This document shows, piece by piece, positions 1 through 10,867 of a DNA stretch of 64,000 nucleotides. Within the stretch, counting starts at the first letter, position 1, and each line of letters opens with the position of its first letter. The stretch is from the NCBI GenBank assembly GCA_017644045.1, contig JAEPMI010000002.1:515024-579023 (forward strand). Reading direction: 5' to 3'. A model generated the notes under the pieces. That model saw only the letters and a program-made list of their open reading frames with translations. It had not been told where the DNA came from and did no database searches. The DNA is from Deltaproteobacteria bacterium (GTDB taxonomy: Bacteria; Myxococcota_A; Polyangia; Polyangiales; Houyiibacteriaceae). Both the position numbers and the translations under genes were made by a program.

Positions 1-78
1 CTGTCCGTCGTCCTGAGCGAAGGCCGGGATGCTGGCCAAGAGGAGGGGCGCCACGAGGAGCGCGCGGAGTCTCTGCAT
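1..78 (-). CDS. Exported protein, N-terminal fragment (cut by window edge)
   Basis: Only the first 26 codons lie in the window. They read as a textbook Sec signal peptide: MQRLRALLVAPLLLASI, then PAFA followed by QDDGQ, giving an AxA cleavage site at about residue 21. The mature protein is outside the window, so no function can be given. On the minus strand a TAACCT box ends 7 bases before the ATG, with TTGCTC 18 bases further upstream, which supports this start and fits a leaderless or near-leaderless transcript. Confidence 0.72.
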   Translation of the reverse strand, partial: MQRLRALLVAPLLLASIPAFAQDDGQ

Positions 79-85
79 GGCGCGC

Positions 86-115
86 AGGTTATCGGATGGC
101 ACCCCATGGGAGCAA
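86..115 (-). promoter_or_regulatory. Candidate near-leaderless promoter of the cut exported-protein gene
   Basis: Reading the minus strand, TTGCTC (110-115) is followed after 18 bases by TAACCT (86-91), and the ATG comes 7 bases later. The -10 spacing would put the transcription start on or next to the start codon. The same layout recurs at many genes in the window. This is sequence inference only. Confidence 0.45.
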
Positions 116-145
116 TCAGAGATGACCTCAGCAGAGGACACCCGT

Positions 146-2401
146 TCAGCGCTTCCCGCCTTTGAGCACCCGAAGCTGCGGTGCCGGCCCGAAGGCAGCG
201 AGATGGCCGCTCTCCTCCGCGATGTAGACCCAGCCCCGCTCGTCGACGCGGATCCGGTCCGGAACCAGGTCGTCGTCGATCTCGCCCAGGAGCGCGCCAT
301 CGGAGGGGCGGACCAGGAAGACCCCCGCCGCGGGCACGAAGAGCGCGGCACCGCGGAGGACCGGCTCGAGCCGTCGGGGAACCTCGTCGGCGAGCGGATC
401 GCCGAGCGGCCGCATCCAGCGGGTCTCGCCGGTCTCGGCCTCGATCGCGCAGGCCCGACCGCCGGGCGCGTTGGCGATGAGGAGTCCATCGACGTCGAGG
501 GTCGCGGCCCCATCGCCGATCCCGGGGTCCGAGCGACGCCAGAGCCGCTCGCCGGTCCGGGGCTCCCGACCCTCGAGCTCGCGACCGGAGGCGATCACGG
601 CCACGCCACCCGCGGCGATCGGGGCCGCGCGGACGGCTCCGTCGAGGTTTCGCTCGTAGCGGGTCTCACCCGTGCCGAGCGCGATGCCGATGAGCTTCCC
701 GTGACGACCGGCCCCCACCGCCACGACGGTGTCGCCCTGGACGATCGGTGCCCAGGCGAAGCGAGTCCGGGCCACGTGGCGCCAGAGCTCCTCGCCGGTG
801 GCCACGTCGAGCGCGTGAATGGTGCCCTCGGTCGCGACCAGGAGCAGGCGACCGAGCCGGGTGGTCTCGAAGCGGGTGCCCGCCGCAGCGAAGCGCCAGC
901 GGGGCTCGCCGGTGCGCACGTCGAGAGCGACGAGCTGAGAGGTCCCTTCGGCGATCACGGCCATCGGCGGCACGTCTCCACCGCCGACCGCGAGCGCCAG
1001 CTCGCGACCACCGACCCGCGGCACCACGCGGGCGAGCGCGTAGGGCTCGCCATCCGCGACGTCGCAGAGCTCGATGTCGCCCTCCGCGGAGGTGCGGACC
1101 AGGGTGCGTCCGGCCATCAGCAGGCTCCCGCTTCCCTCACGGGCCCAGATCACGTCGCCCGTGCTGCGTTCCACCGCGAGCGTGTGATCCGGCGTCGCGA
1201 GCACGAGCCGATCGCCGCAGAAGTAGGTCGCTCCGGCGTCGAGACCGCCGAGGTCGATGCGCCAGCGCTCCTCGTAGCGGATGCCCGAGCGCGGGTCGTC
1301 GAGGACGGCGCAGCCCGGTGAGGTCCGGTGCTCCTCGGACGCCAGCGAGAGCGCGAGCCGCTCCGGGTCCGCGTTGGTGAAGCCGGGCCGGCGGCGGCCT
1401 CGGACGGCCTTGCGCAGGGCACGGAGCTCGTCGCGCAGCGCGGTCACCCGCAGGTTGCGGGCCTGAGTACGGTCGGTGCGGACCAGGGCGCGAAGAAGCT
1501 CCGACGCGAGGCGGAGCACCGGCAGCGCGATGTCCTCCGGGTGGAGCTCGGCGGCGCGAAGCGTCTCTCCCTGAGCCTGGAGCAGGAGCTCGGCCCGCTC
1601 CTGCCGGTCGAGGCGGACGCCGATGCCGAAGGCGCCGGTGCGAAGCTTCACGTTCAGCGGTCGCCCGGACTCCCAGGCGTCCACCAGCGCGCGAACCGCG
1701 ACCACCATCCGCTGGGCAGCGAGCACGATCGGGCCTCGGCTCAGTACGAGTCGACGGCCGCGCACCCGCGCCGTGAGGATGCCTTCGAAGAGGAGCGCGT
1801 GAATGTCCGCGCTGGTCGTCGCTCGGGACGAGCTCGCGCTGCTGAGCCCTCGCTCCGGGTGGATCCGAGCCTCGAACGCGAAGGAGAGAGGCTCGTCGGT
1901 GTCTTCGTCTTCGCCGTAGCTGTGGCGCTCGGACTGCGCGCTGGCGGCCGGATCGGGGGAGAGCGTCGTCCGGCGAGCGCGCTCGGCGGTCCGCACGCCG
2001 ATCTGGCGCGCGATGGGGTCGGCGGCGAGCTGCGCCTGCTCGAGGGCGCATCGAGCACACGCCTCCAGGAGGGTCGCCAGGTCGACGGGGTGGTCGAGCT
2101 GGTGGACCTCCGGGGCGCTGGCGGTCTCGTAGATGCTGACCAGCACCCGTCCATCGCGGCGCACCAGGGCGTACTCGAGGGGCTCGTCCGCGAGCGGAAT
2201 GAGCACTTTTCGCCGAAGCCCGCGGGCCAGCGAGGTCAGTCCCGCGGTCAGCTCGCCCACGCTGGGGACGGGCGGAGTCGCGTCGGGACGGACGTTCTTC
2301 GCGAAGAGTAGCTCGGCGAGCTCGCTTCGCGTGGGACGGGTCGGTCGCACGAAGGAGCGGTTCGCAATGGAGGGCACGTCGGGCTCGTGAGTTCGTTGCA
2401 T
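146..2401 (-). CDS. PQQ-type beta-propeller repeat protein, cytoplasmic
   Basis: This 751-residue protein carries at least five copies of the PQQ-enzyme repeat signature xxTGexxW in its second half (for example VRTGEPRWRF, VATGEELWRH, PRTGERLWRR, AETGETRWMR), from about residue 375 to the end. Such repeats build beta-propellers of the BamB / quinoprotein type. The first 350 residues contain charged helices and no domain I recognise. There is no signal peptide or lipobox, so unlike BamB it probably stays in the cytoplasm. I see no catalytic residues, and a scaffold or sensor role is a guess. It is divergent from the NUDIX gene and 67 bases upstream of the cut exported-protein gene on the same strand. 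Confidence 0.82.
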   Translation of the reverse strand: MQRTHEPDVPSIANRSFVRPTRPTRSELAELLFAKNVRPDATPPVPSVGELTAGLTSLARGLRRKVLIPLADEPLEYALVRRDGRVLVSIYETASAPEVHQLDHPVDLATLLEACARCALEQAQLAADPIARQIGVRTAERARRTTLSPDPAASAQSERHSYGEDEDTDEPLSFAFEARIHPERGLSSASSSRATTSADIHALLFEGILTARVRGRRLVLSRGPIVLAAQRMVVAVRALVDAWESGRPLNVKLRTGAFGIGVRLDRQERAELLLQAQGETLRAAELHPEDIALPVLRLASELLRALVRTDRTQARNLRVTALRDELRALRKAVRGRRRPGFTNADPERLALSLASEEHRTSPGCAVLDDPRSGIRYEERWRIDLGGLDAGATYFCGDRLVLATPDHTLAVERSTGDVIWAREGSGSLLMAGRTLVRTSAEGDIELCDVADGEPYALARVVPRVGGRELALAVGGGDVPPMAVIAEGTSQLVALDVRTGEPRWRFAAAGTRFETTRLGRLLLVATEGTIHALDVATGEELWRHVARTRFAWAPIVQGDTVVAVGAGRHGKLIGIALGTGETRYERNLDGAVRAAPIAAGGVAVIASGRELEGREPRTGERLWRRSDPGIGDGAATLDVDGLLIANAPGGRACAIEAETGETRWMRPLGDPLADEVPRRLEPVLRGAALFVPAAGVFLVRPSDGALLGEIDDDLVPDRIRVDERGWVYIAEESGHLAAFGPAPQLRVLKGGKR

Positions 2402-2565
2402 TCGTCGGGGGGCGGCGTGGCCGCGAAGTGAATGCTCCCGAGCAATTGCGGCTGGATCCAGAAAGCGCGATCGGGGATCGCCGAATGTTGACAGGGCTGT
2501 CCGACTCGGATCGGAGACGCCCCGCGCCGGGGGGCACCCTGCCCTTGCCCTCCCCCAGGTTTCGC

Positions 2566-2985
2566 ATGCATACCCTCTGGGTGGAGCAGCTCGTCGCCGT
2601 GGTCGTGATCGTCTTCCGCGGGGACCGGGTCCTGACGATGAGACGCGCGACGACGAACGAGGCAGCGCCTACGATCTGGGAGTCCGTGTCCGGACGCGTC
2701 GCGCCGGGCGAGGACCCACGAGACGCCGCCGCTCGCGAAGCGCTCGAAGAGACGGGTCTCGCGGTGCGGGTGTCGGCGACACCGGTCGACGCCTACGCGA
2801 TGGAGCGCAAGGGACGACCGATGGTGGTGATCGTCTACCGAGGCGATGCCCCCGCGGGCGAGGTCATCCGCAACGATGAGCACGACGTCCACGAATGGCT
2901 GACTCGGCACGAGGCCCGATCGCGAATGCCCACGCGGCTCGCGCTCGCCGCCGAGAGAGCCGGGACCACGAGGAGCGGGCGATGA
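2566..2985 (+). CDS. NUDIX hydrolase
   Basis: A small enzyme (139 residues from this start) expected to cleave nucleoside diphosphates linked to another moiety, with Mg2+ bound by the Nudix box. The box is complete, GX5EX7REUXEEXGU, read here as GRVAPGE then REALEETGL at about residues 43-65. The frame stays open upstream to a GTG at 2428, but those 46 extra residues look like random high-GC coding, while the ATG at 2566 leads straight into the first beta strand (VEQLVAVVVIVF), so I prefer it. Substrate cannot be read from the sequence. The stop overlaps the next start by ATGA, so the two genes are probably co-translated. Confidence 0.85.
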   Translation: MHTLWVEQLVAVVVIVFRGDRVLTMRRATTNEAAPTIWESVSGRVAPGEDPRDAAAREALEETGLAVRVSATPVDAYAMERKGRPMVVIVYRGDAPAGEVIRNDEHDVHEWLTRHEARSRMPTRLALAAERAGTTRSGR

Positions 2986-3989
2986 GCTCCACCCTGCGAG
3001 TCGCGCTGGCGCTCGTCGTGCTCACGGCCTGCGAGCCGGAGCCCCTGACCCAGGTGCTGATCGCCGTGGACACCGACCTGAACGTCCCCGACGAGATGGA
3101 CCGGGTCCTCCTCGAGGTGCGCGGGCCCGACGGTGTGCTCCGGGTCGCGGAGGGAACGCTCGCCGACGAGAGCGACCTGCCCGCGACGCTCGGCCTGCTC
3201 CCCGGCTCGGATCCGGAGGCCGAGGTGAGCGTCACCGCCATCGGGCTCATGGGAGACGAGGAGGTCCTCCGGCGCGTGGCGACGTTCTCCTTCGTCTCGG
3301 ACGAGGTTCGCGTCTTGTGGCTGCGACTCCACCGCGCCTGCGTGGGCGTGTCCTGTGGGGCGAGCGAGACCTGCGCGGCGGGCCGGTGTCGGCCGGCAGA
3401 GGTGCAGGCGGACGAGCTGACCCCCTACGAGCCGCCGATCGCCCGCGACCCCACGGAACCGGACGGCGGCATGTCGGACGCGTTCGTCGCCATGACCGAC
3501 GGGGGGACGGACGCAGGGCTCGACGGTGGTCGGGTCGACGGTGGGCCGGAGGACGGCGGACCATTGGACGGCGGAGGCGACGTCTGCACCGATCTGCCGG
3601 CGAGCTGCGGCGTGGGCCCGGCCCGATGCACCTGCGACGGGTGCCGTTGCGACGTCTCGTGTACGGCGAGCTGCGGCGTCGAGTGCCGCAGCTCCGAGAG
3701 CTGCAACGCCGAGGCGAGGTCGACCGGCGGCGACTTCTCCGGAGTCTGTCAGGGGTCGACGTGCGCCTTCGACGCCCGCATGGGCGGGACCGTCGACGTC
3801 GTCGCACGGGCGGGCGCCACGCTCGAGCTCGACTGCCGCGGCGCGACGAGCTGCGCCGTCACCTGCCGCGGGATGAGCGAGTGTCTGGTGCGGTGTGCGG
3901 GTGGGGGCCCGTGCGGGATCACCTGCAACCCGGGCTCGGAGCAGGTGTGCCCGGGCGGCGTTCGGGTGTGCAACCGCGCCTGTCCTTAG
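2982..3989 (+). CDS. Cysteine-rich lipoprotein
   Basis: A 335-residue exported lipoprotein. The N-terminus MSSTLRVALALVVLTACEPE has a clear signal with lipobox LTAC. After a globular N-terminal third comes an Asp/Gly-rich linker (DGGTDAGLDGG-type), typical of myxobacterial surface lipoproteins. The C-terminal 130 residues hold about 26 cysteines, mostly in C-x2-6-C spacing, which suggests a disulfide-stabilised domain; no known fold is recognised. Its start overlaps the NUDIX stop (ATGA), and its stop overlaps the convergent reverse transcriptase gene by 4 bases. Confidence 0.75.
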   Translation: MSSTLRVALALVVLTACEPEPLTQVLIAVDTDLNVPDEMDRVLLEVRGPDGVLRVAEGTLADESDLPATLGLLPGSDPEAEVSVTAIGLMGDEEVLRRVATFSFVSDEVRVLWLRLHRACVGVSCGASETCAAGRCRPAEVQADELTPYEPPIARDPTEPDGGMSDAFVAMTDGGTDAGLDGGRVDGGPEDGGPLDGGGDVCTDLPASCGVGPARCTCDGCRCDVSCTASCGVECRSSESCNAEARSTGGDFSGVCQGSTCAFDARMGGTVDVVARAGATLELDCRGATSCAVTCRGMSECLVRCAGGGPCGITCNPGSEQVCPGGVRVCNRACP

Positions 3990-5227
3990 CTCCAGTCGAT
4001 GCGCGCGAAGAGAGCGTCGAGCTTCGCGCGGCGCTGGGGTCGGCCGCCAGCGACCCATTCGATCCGACCGCGCAGGTAGGCCCGGAAGTCCTCGCGCGCC
4101 TCTCGGTTCGCGGCCGCCGGACCGTCGAGCGCGGCTTGGTGCAGGATCGCGCGGAGTCGGTCGTAGCTCTCGCGGCGCGGCGCCGGGTCCGCGTTGACCA
4201 CGAGCCCGGTGAGCTCCTGCCGGACGGCCCGACCCATTCGCCGCGTCTTGCGGAGCTGGAGCGGGAAGCCCTCTTCGATGCCGATCGCAGCGATGCGAGG
4301 GATCAGGGACTCCGGCATCCGGTCGCCGGAGAAGGCCAGGTCGTCGGCGTAGCGCGAGTAGGTCAGCCCGAGCCGCGCCGCGAGGTTCCAGAGCCGATGG
4401 TCGAGCGGGGCCGCGGCGAGGTTGGCTAGCGTCGGAGACGTCGGCGCCCCCTGAGGAAGGCGCCGGCGACCGTGGAGCGCCCGCTCGACCGGATCGGCAT
4501 CCAGCAGGAGCTCGGCCGGTGCGCGCGTGGTGCAGAGCCCGACCAGCAGCCGCCGCACCGCGAGCGGGTAGCCGAGCGTCTCGAAGATCGCCCGCACCCG
4601 ACCCGAGCCGACGTGCGCGAAGAAGTCGGCCAGGTCCATCTTCAGCACCCAGCGCTTCCCCGAGTGCCTGGCGGCGTGCTTGCTGGGGCTCGCGCCAGGC
4701 GCGAAGCCGGTGGCGGCGGCGCCGAGCGGGACGGGGTCGAGGATGCCGCGCAGCACCTTTCGCTGCACGCGCTTCAGTCGGGCCTTCGGCGCTTCGATCA
4801 GCCGGCGGCCGCCGCGACGCTTGGGGACCCACCGCGTTCGATAGTGCTGCCGGCGCGCGTCCGTGTTCCAGCCCTTCGGATCGGCGAGGAAGCTCAGCTC
4901 GCCGACCTCGACGTCGAGGAACGCAGCCAGGTCGGCAGGCGTCGGGAGCGGAGGCGCGCCGTAGGGAGGCCGGGTCATCCGCAGCGGCGGCAGGGCCCAA
5001 CGGCGCGGGATGACGCCACGCAGGGTGACCTTCGGATCGCGCGCGATGAGCGCGGCGAGCTCGTCGACCTCCGGGCGGACGTAGAGAGACTTCACCAGCC
5101 GCCCGATCGCCGTCCGGCTCTCGGCGTCGAGCCCCTCGAAGCTCTCGAGGCTCGCGCGGACCCCCGAACGCCACCGCTCGGGCTCGAGCAGTGCCAGGGC
5201 GATGGCGGCGGCGACGGCGTGACTCAT
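3986..5227 (-). CDS. Retron-type reverse transcriptase
   Basis: A 413-residue RNA-directed DNA polymerase. Visible RT motifs: first catalytic Asp in KMDLADFF (D198), LPQGAPTSPTLANL (257-270, the usual retron/group-II form), active-site YADD in YSRYADDLAFS (293-296), and QELTGLVVN (337-345) at the place where retron enzymes have VTG. Before the polymerase lies a roughly 110-residue N-terminal region, as in myxobacterial retron RTs of the Mx162 type. There is no maturase, endonuclease or integrase domain, which argues against a group II intron or DGR. An upstream in-frame codon (5362) would start inside the msr-msd RNA, so the ATG at 5227, 7 bases after the RNA a2 arm, is chosen. The enzyme should make msDNA from the RNA encoded at 5235-5381. 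Confidence 0.9.
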   Translation of the reverse strand: MSHAVAAAIALALLEPERWRSGVRASLESFEGLDAESRTAIGRLVKSLYVRPEVDELAALIARDPKVTLRGVIPRRWALPPLRMTRPPYGAPPLPTPADLAAFLDVEVGELSFLADPKGWNTDARRQHYRTRWVPKRRGGRRLIEAPKARLKRVQRKVLRGILDPVPLGAAATGFAPGASPSKHAARHSGKRWVLKMDLADFFAHVGSGRVRAIFETLGYPLAVRRLLVGLCTTRAPAELLLDADPVERALHGRRRLPQGAPTSPTLANLAAAPLDHRLWNLAARLGLTYSRYADDLAFSGDRMPESLIPRIAAIGIEEGFPLQLRKTRRMGRAVRQELTGLVVNADPAPRRESYDRLRAILHQAALDGPAAANREAREDFRAYLRGRIEWVAGGRPQRRAKLDALFARIDWS

Positions 5228-5234
5228 GAGAAGT

Positions 5235-5381
5235 GACGCGACGCTCCGACGAGTCTCCGTCCCGCGCGGTGCATCGGCTCTCTCGGGAGCCCGCCCACCG
5301 CGCGCTGCGATGAATGATCCTGTCGTTGCCTCGGGGGTCCCCCGAGGAGGTGGTGACACCACCGGCTCGGAGCGCCGCGTC
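5235..5381 (-). ncRNA. Retron msr-msd RNA
   Basis: Directly upstream of the reverse transcriptase, on its strand, lie all the parts of a retron primer-template RNA. The a1 arm (5367-5381) and a2 arm (5235-5249) pair over 15 bp with a single G-U wobble. Immediately after a1 comes AGC, with the candidate branch guanosine at 5366. Two perfect msr hairpins follow: 5349-5363 (7-bp stem, 1-base loop) and 5329-5347 (9-bp stem, 1-base loop). Next is a longer msd hairpin with a 9-bp stem (5263-5271 with 5296-5304) and an inner 4-bp stem. Total length is 147 bases, with the RT start 7 bases beyond a2. The order a1, branch G, msr hairpins, msd hairpin, a2, RT is the retron order. Exact msDNA ends cannot be set by eye. 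Confidence 0.85.
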
Positions 5382-5423
5382 GCCCGGGAGCATACATGCG
5401 CACGCTTGGGCTACGCTCGGTCC

Positions 5424-7408
5424 ATGGCGAAGCACCCCTTCCGCTTCTACGGCGCCTTCCCCACGGACTGGTACGAAGCCGAGGCCCACGTCGTGACGGC
5501 GTGCTTCGCGCGAGTGCCCACGGACGACGAGCTCCTCGCGCTCGGCGAGTGCTATGGGCGGTTCGCGACCCGCGGTCGCATCGGGGAGCGCTGGTCCGGT
5601 CCCATTCTCGAGCTCTCCGTCCAGCAGGGGCACGGCGGCGCGACCCACCTGGGGCCGATCACGAAGTTCCTGAACCGAGCGCACGAGCTGGTGCCGATCG
5701 TCGACGCCGTCTACCACCAGGTGCGGGAGGCGGGCGACGAGTGGACTCGATGGTCGGAGGCTCAGGGAGCTCCGACCGCTCGCCCGGTCGTGGAACAGAC
5801 TTGGCGCGGCTCGCCTCACGATCCCGAGCTGCCACCCTACGTTCGGTCGGCGGCGTTCGATGCCGGCTTCGCCAAAGCCGCGAACGCCGCGAGTGCCGCG
5901 AAGGTCCGTCGGCTGGCCGACGCGGCGAAGGGTCCGCTCGAGCTTCGAGGGCTCCCAGCGGAACGCTATCCCGGGCCGGTCTGGTCGGACGCGGACTTCG
6001 AGGCATTCTCGCTGGCGGAGGGCCCCGTCCTTCGCGATTCGCACGGCAACGACAATGTCGGCCGCTACCGGTGGAAGCGAACGAGACCGGGCGACTACCC
6101 GATGAGTCGACTCTCGGTCGTCTGCGTGGCGATCGCCCGGGGCGACGACGGAGAGGAGCGGCTCGCCTGGCTCGATGACGGCGAGCGCCGAACGTCCAGC
6201 AGTCCGCTTCCCCCGGGAACGAACCAGGTGCGGGTGCGGCCAGATGGGCGGGAGGCGCTGGTCGTCGGAACGTGGCTGGCCGTCGTCGATCTCGAGAGCG
6301 GCAGCGTGCGGAGGGTCGCGCTCGAAAGGAACGCGGTCGATGCCCACTACCTGGCCGGTGAGCACCGCGTGCTGCTCCAGACAGCGGGCCTGCACGTGGT
6401 GGACGTCTCCGGCGAAGCGGCAGTGGAGCTCGACGCCATCACGGTGAAGGCGACGAACGTGCAGACCGCCTGCGACGGTCGAGTCGTGGTCGTCCAGCTC
6501 GATTCCGGGCTCTCCGCACATGCCTTCACCAACGACCGACTGATCCGACTCGGAAGTCTGAAGAAGGTGAAGCTCCCCTTCGCCGGCCATCGAGCTGGTC
6601 AGAGCCTCTTCGGCTGGCCCGGGCAGCCCTTCGAGCTCGTGGTGGACCCGGCCGCCTTGGAGGCGGCAGAGCAGAAGAAGCCTGCCGCGAAGAAGAAGTC
6701 CCCGACGAAGAAACCGAAGGTCGAGGCCACGCGGGTCGAGGACCCCTCAGCCGACCTTCGAGACGCGGTGTCACTGCAGCCGCTACCGGTCGAGAAGGCG
6801 AACCCCGGGTCGATCGCCAAGACGCGGGACGGGTTCACACTGCTGGCACTGAAAGCCGGCAAGTATCGGCGCACGCTCGAGCTGACCGACCCGAGTGGCG
6901 AAGTGCTCGATCTGACCGACGCCGTGAGCGACGACCTCGAGGACAACGTGCTCGGCCTGTCGATCGCGCCCGGTGGTGCTCGGGTCTTCGTCCGGACGGA
7001 GGGCCGCGTCCTCGCGGTCGACATCGCGGACGAGAGGGTGGAGGTGGTGCTGGAGGACGAGGCGATCGCCGACGTCGAGGCTGCGACCGCCGAGCGGGCA
7101 TGGGTCGCGGATGGGTCCGCGGTTCACGTGCTCGAGCGCGCGGCGGACGGCTGGAGCTCGCTCGGGACGGCCAAGCGGGCCAAGGCGAACTACCTCCTCG
7201 CGGTCCACGGCGAGCTCGCGATCGTGCTGACCATGGACCCGAAGGCTCGAAAGGCGCCGAAGAACGCGACCCGTGTGTTCTCTTGCGCCGGCGGAAAGGT
7301 CCGCGAGATCGCGAAGCTGGATCTCGTGAGTTACCGGGCGGCCCTGGTGGACGGCCACTGGTACGTGCAGGACGCAGGCAGCCGCATCTACGAGCTCAGC
7401 GGTCTCCC

Positions 7409-7421
<13 letters not shown>
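5424..7421 (+). CDS. Unknown protein with propeller-like C-terminal part; divergent from the retron
   Basis: A 665-residue soluble protein I do not recognise. Residues 1-110 ([20 protein letters not shown]...) look like a compact alpha/beta domain. From about residue 225 onward, repeated beta-strand blocks ([37 protein letters not shown]) suggest a beta-propeller. A lysine-rich linker ([15 protein letters not shown]) lies near residues 415-430. No signal peptide, membrane segment or catalytic motif is seen. The ATG at 5424 is preceded by TACGCT 6 bases upstream. It is divergent from the retron with 42 bases between the RNA 5' end and this start, so promoter regions are shared, but any functional link to the retron is unproven. 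Its 3' end overlaps the ABC gene by 13 bases. Confidence 0.7.
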
Positions 7422-9256
<1,835 letters not shown>

Positions 9257-9318
9257 GGTCGCGGAGCCTAGCCGATCGGTGCCCCGGGGCCCATCTCTCA
9301 CCGACCCGTCGCTGAAAA

Positions 9319-9347
9319 GGGGCCCGGGCCGTGATATGCCGGGCCCC
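9319..9347 (+). promoter_or_regulatory. Perfect hairpin directly before the OPA transporter start
   Basis: GGGGCCCGG (9319-9327) and CCGGGCCCC (9339-9347) form a 9-bp GC-only stem with an 11-base loop, ending 2 bases before the ATG at 9350. If transcribed, it would bury the ribosome binding region. The loop contains TGATAT, which could instead be a -10 box giving a leader too short to form the hairpin. Confidence 0.4.
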
Positions 9348-9349
9348 GC

Positions 9350-10861
9350 ATGAACGCGCTCTACCAATCGCTGCCGACCTGGCTCCAGGAGCTGCTGCCG
9401 ATCCTGCTCCTGCTGGTCGTCATCGGGGTGGTCCTCCTTCGCCTGCCCAAGATCGACCTCGGGCACTCGGATGGGTTCCGCCGGCGCCGCGTGATGAACT
9501 GGCTGCCGCTCGGGCTGACCTACGCGTTCCTCTACATGGGGCGCTACAACCTCACGGTCAGCAAGCGCGCCTTCGGCGACCTCCTGCGCGACGGCGAGCC
9601 CCTGATGACCAATCAGGACTTCGCCACGATCTTCTTCTGGGGAACGCTGGTCTACGGCTCCTCGTTCGTCTTCAACGGGCCGCTCACCGACCGCATCGGC
9701 GGCAAGAAGGCGATCCTGATCGGCGCCGGTGGCGCGGCGGCGATGAACCTGCTGATGGGGCTCGTCACGATCTCGATCGTCAACGACGGCGCGATGCACG
9801 AGACGCTGGGGGCGAACCTCACGCTCGTGTTCAGCGTGCTCTACGCCCTGAACATGTACTTCCAGAGCTTCGGCGCGGTGGCGATCGTGAAGACCAACGC
9901 GCCGTGGTTCCACGTCCGCGAGCGCGGCGTCTTCGGCGCGATCTTCGGCGTGCTCATCTCGCTCGGCATCTACTTCGCCTTCGATCTCGGCGGGAAGATC
10001 CTGAAGGGCCTCGGCCTCGAGTGGGTGTTCCTGGTGCCGACGGTCCTGCTCGCGATCTTCCTGGTGATCGACATCTTCCTCGTCCAGAACACGCCGGGCG
10101 AGGCGGGGCACGACGACTTCGACACGGCCGACGCCTCGAGCGGCGACGACGGACCACGGCTCGGGGTCGTCGAGGTCTTCAAGCTGATGTTCCGGAACCC
10201 GGTGATCATCACCATCGCCCTGATCGAGTTCTGCAGCGGTTTCCTGCGGCAGGCGATCATGCAGTGGTTCCAGATCTTCGGGAAGCAGACCGACGAAGCG
10301 CTGCACCTGAAGTCGTCCTTCGTCTTCGAGAACTGGGGAATGCTCCTCTGCTGCGCCGGCATCCTCGGCGGCACGCTCGCGGGCATCATCAGCGACCGCG
10401 TGTTCGACAGCCGCCGCGGGCCGGTCGCCGGCATCCTCTACCTGGCGATGTTGGTCAGCGCGATCGCACTGATCTTCCTCTACACGACGCCGCTCGTCGG
10501 CTGGATGGTCATCTTCATGTCCATGGCCGTCATCGGCGTCCACGGCATGCTCTCCGGCACCGCGAGCATGGACTTCGGTGGCAAGAAGAACGTCGGCGTC
10601 GCGGTCGGCATCATCGACGGCTTCGTCTACATGGGCACGGCCGTGATGGCGCTGACCTACGGCTTCCTCTTGCCGAGTGACGCCGAGCCGGAGCTCGCGG
10701 GCGACCCCGCCAACTGGATCAGCTGGCCCATCGCGATGGTGCCAGTGGCGCTGATCGGCTTCGTGCTCGCGCTGCGGGTGTGGAACGCCAAGCCGCAGCC
10801 GAAGAAGCCGAAGCCTGCGGTCGTGACCCCCGGGGAAGGCGACGAGCAGGCGACGTTCTGA
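9350..10861 (+). CDS. OPA-family MFS transporter (GlpT/UhpT-like)
   Basis: A 503-residue inner-membrane protein with about 12 hydrophobic segments. The segment [11 protein letters not shown] near residue 65 is the family hallmark, with the conserved arginine that binds phosphate in organophosphate:phosphate antiporters, and [11 protein letters not shown] near residue 115 is the MFS loop 2-3 motif. Expected role: exchange of a sugar phosphate or glycerol phosphate for phosphate; substrate is not readable. It is slightly longer than GlpT (about 450), with an extra N-terminal helix before the core. Divergent from the ABC ATPase gene and convergent with the HAD gene (6-base gap). Confidence 0.85.
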   Translation: MNALYQSLPTWLQELLPILLLLVVIGVVLLRLPKIDLGHSDGFRRRRVMNWLPLGLTYAFLYMGRYNLTVSKRAFGDLLRDGEPLMTNQDFATIFFWGTLVYGSSFVFNGPLTDRIGGKKAILIGAGGAAAMNLLMGLVTISIVNDGAMHETLGANLTLVFSVLYALNMYFQSFGAVAIVKTNAPWFHVRERGVFGAIFGVLISLGIYFAFDLGGKILKGLGLEWVFLVPTVLLAIFLVIDIFLVQNTPGEAGHDDFDTADASSGDDGPRLGVVEVFKLMFRNPVIITIALIEFCSGFLRQAIMQWFQIFGKQTDEALHLKSSFVFENWGMLLCCAGILGGTLAGIISDRVFDSRRGPVAGILYLAMLVSAIALIFLYTTPLVGWMVIFMSMAVIGVHGMLSGTASMDFGGKKNVGVAVGIIDGFVYMGTAVMALTYGFLLPSDAEPELAGDPANWISWPIAMVPVALIGFVLALRVWNAKPQPKKPKPAVVTPGEGDEQATF

Positions 10862-10867
10862 GCGCGC

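Noticed and set aside
3986-5227. Group II intron or diversity-generating retroelement as source of the RT
   Set aside because: There is no maturase or endonuclease domain, no intron RNA domains V/VI, and no template/variable repeat pair. The msr-msd layout upstream is specific for retrons.
2835-6590. A very long minus-strand open frame across the NUDIX, lipoprotein, RT and propeller genes
   Set aside because: It is antisense to genes with clear motifs, shows no domain or codon logic, and arises from the high GC content. The same applies to long antisense frames at 26898-28901 and 43989-46190.
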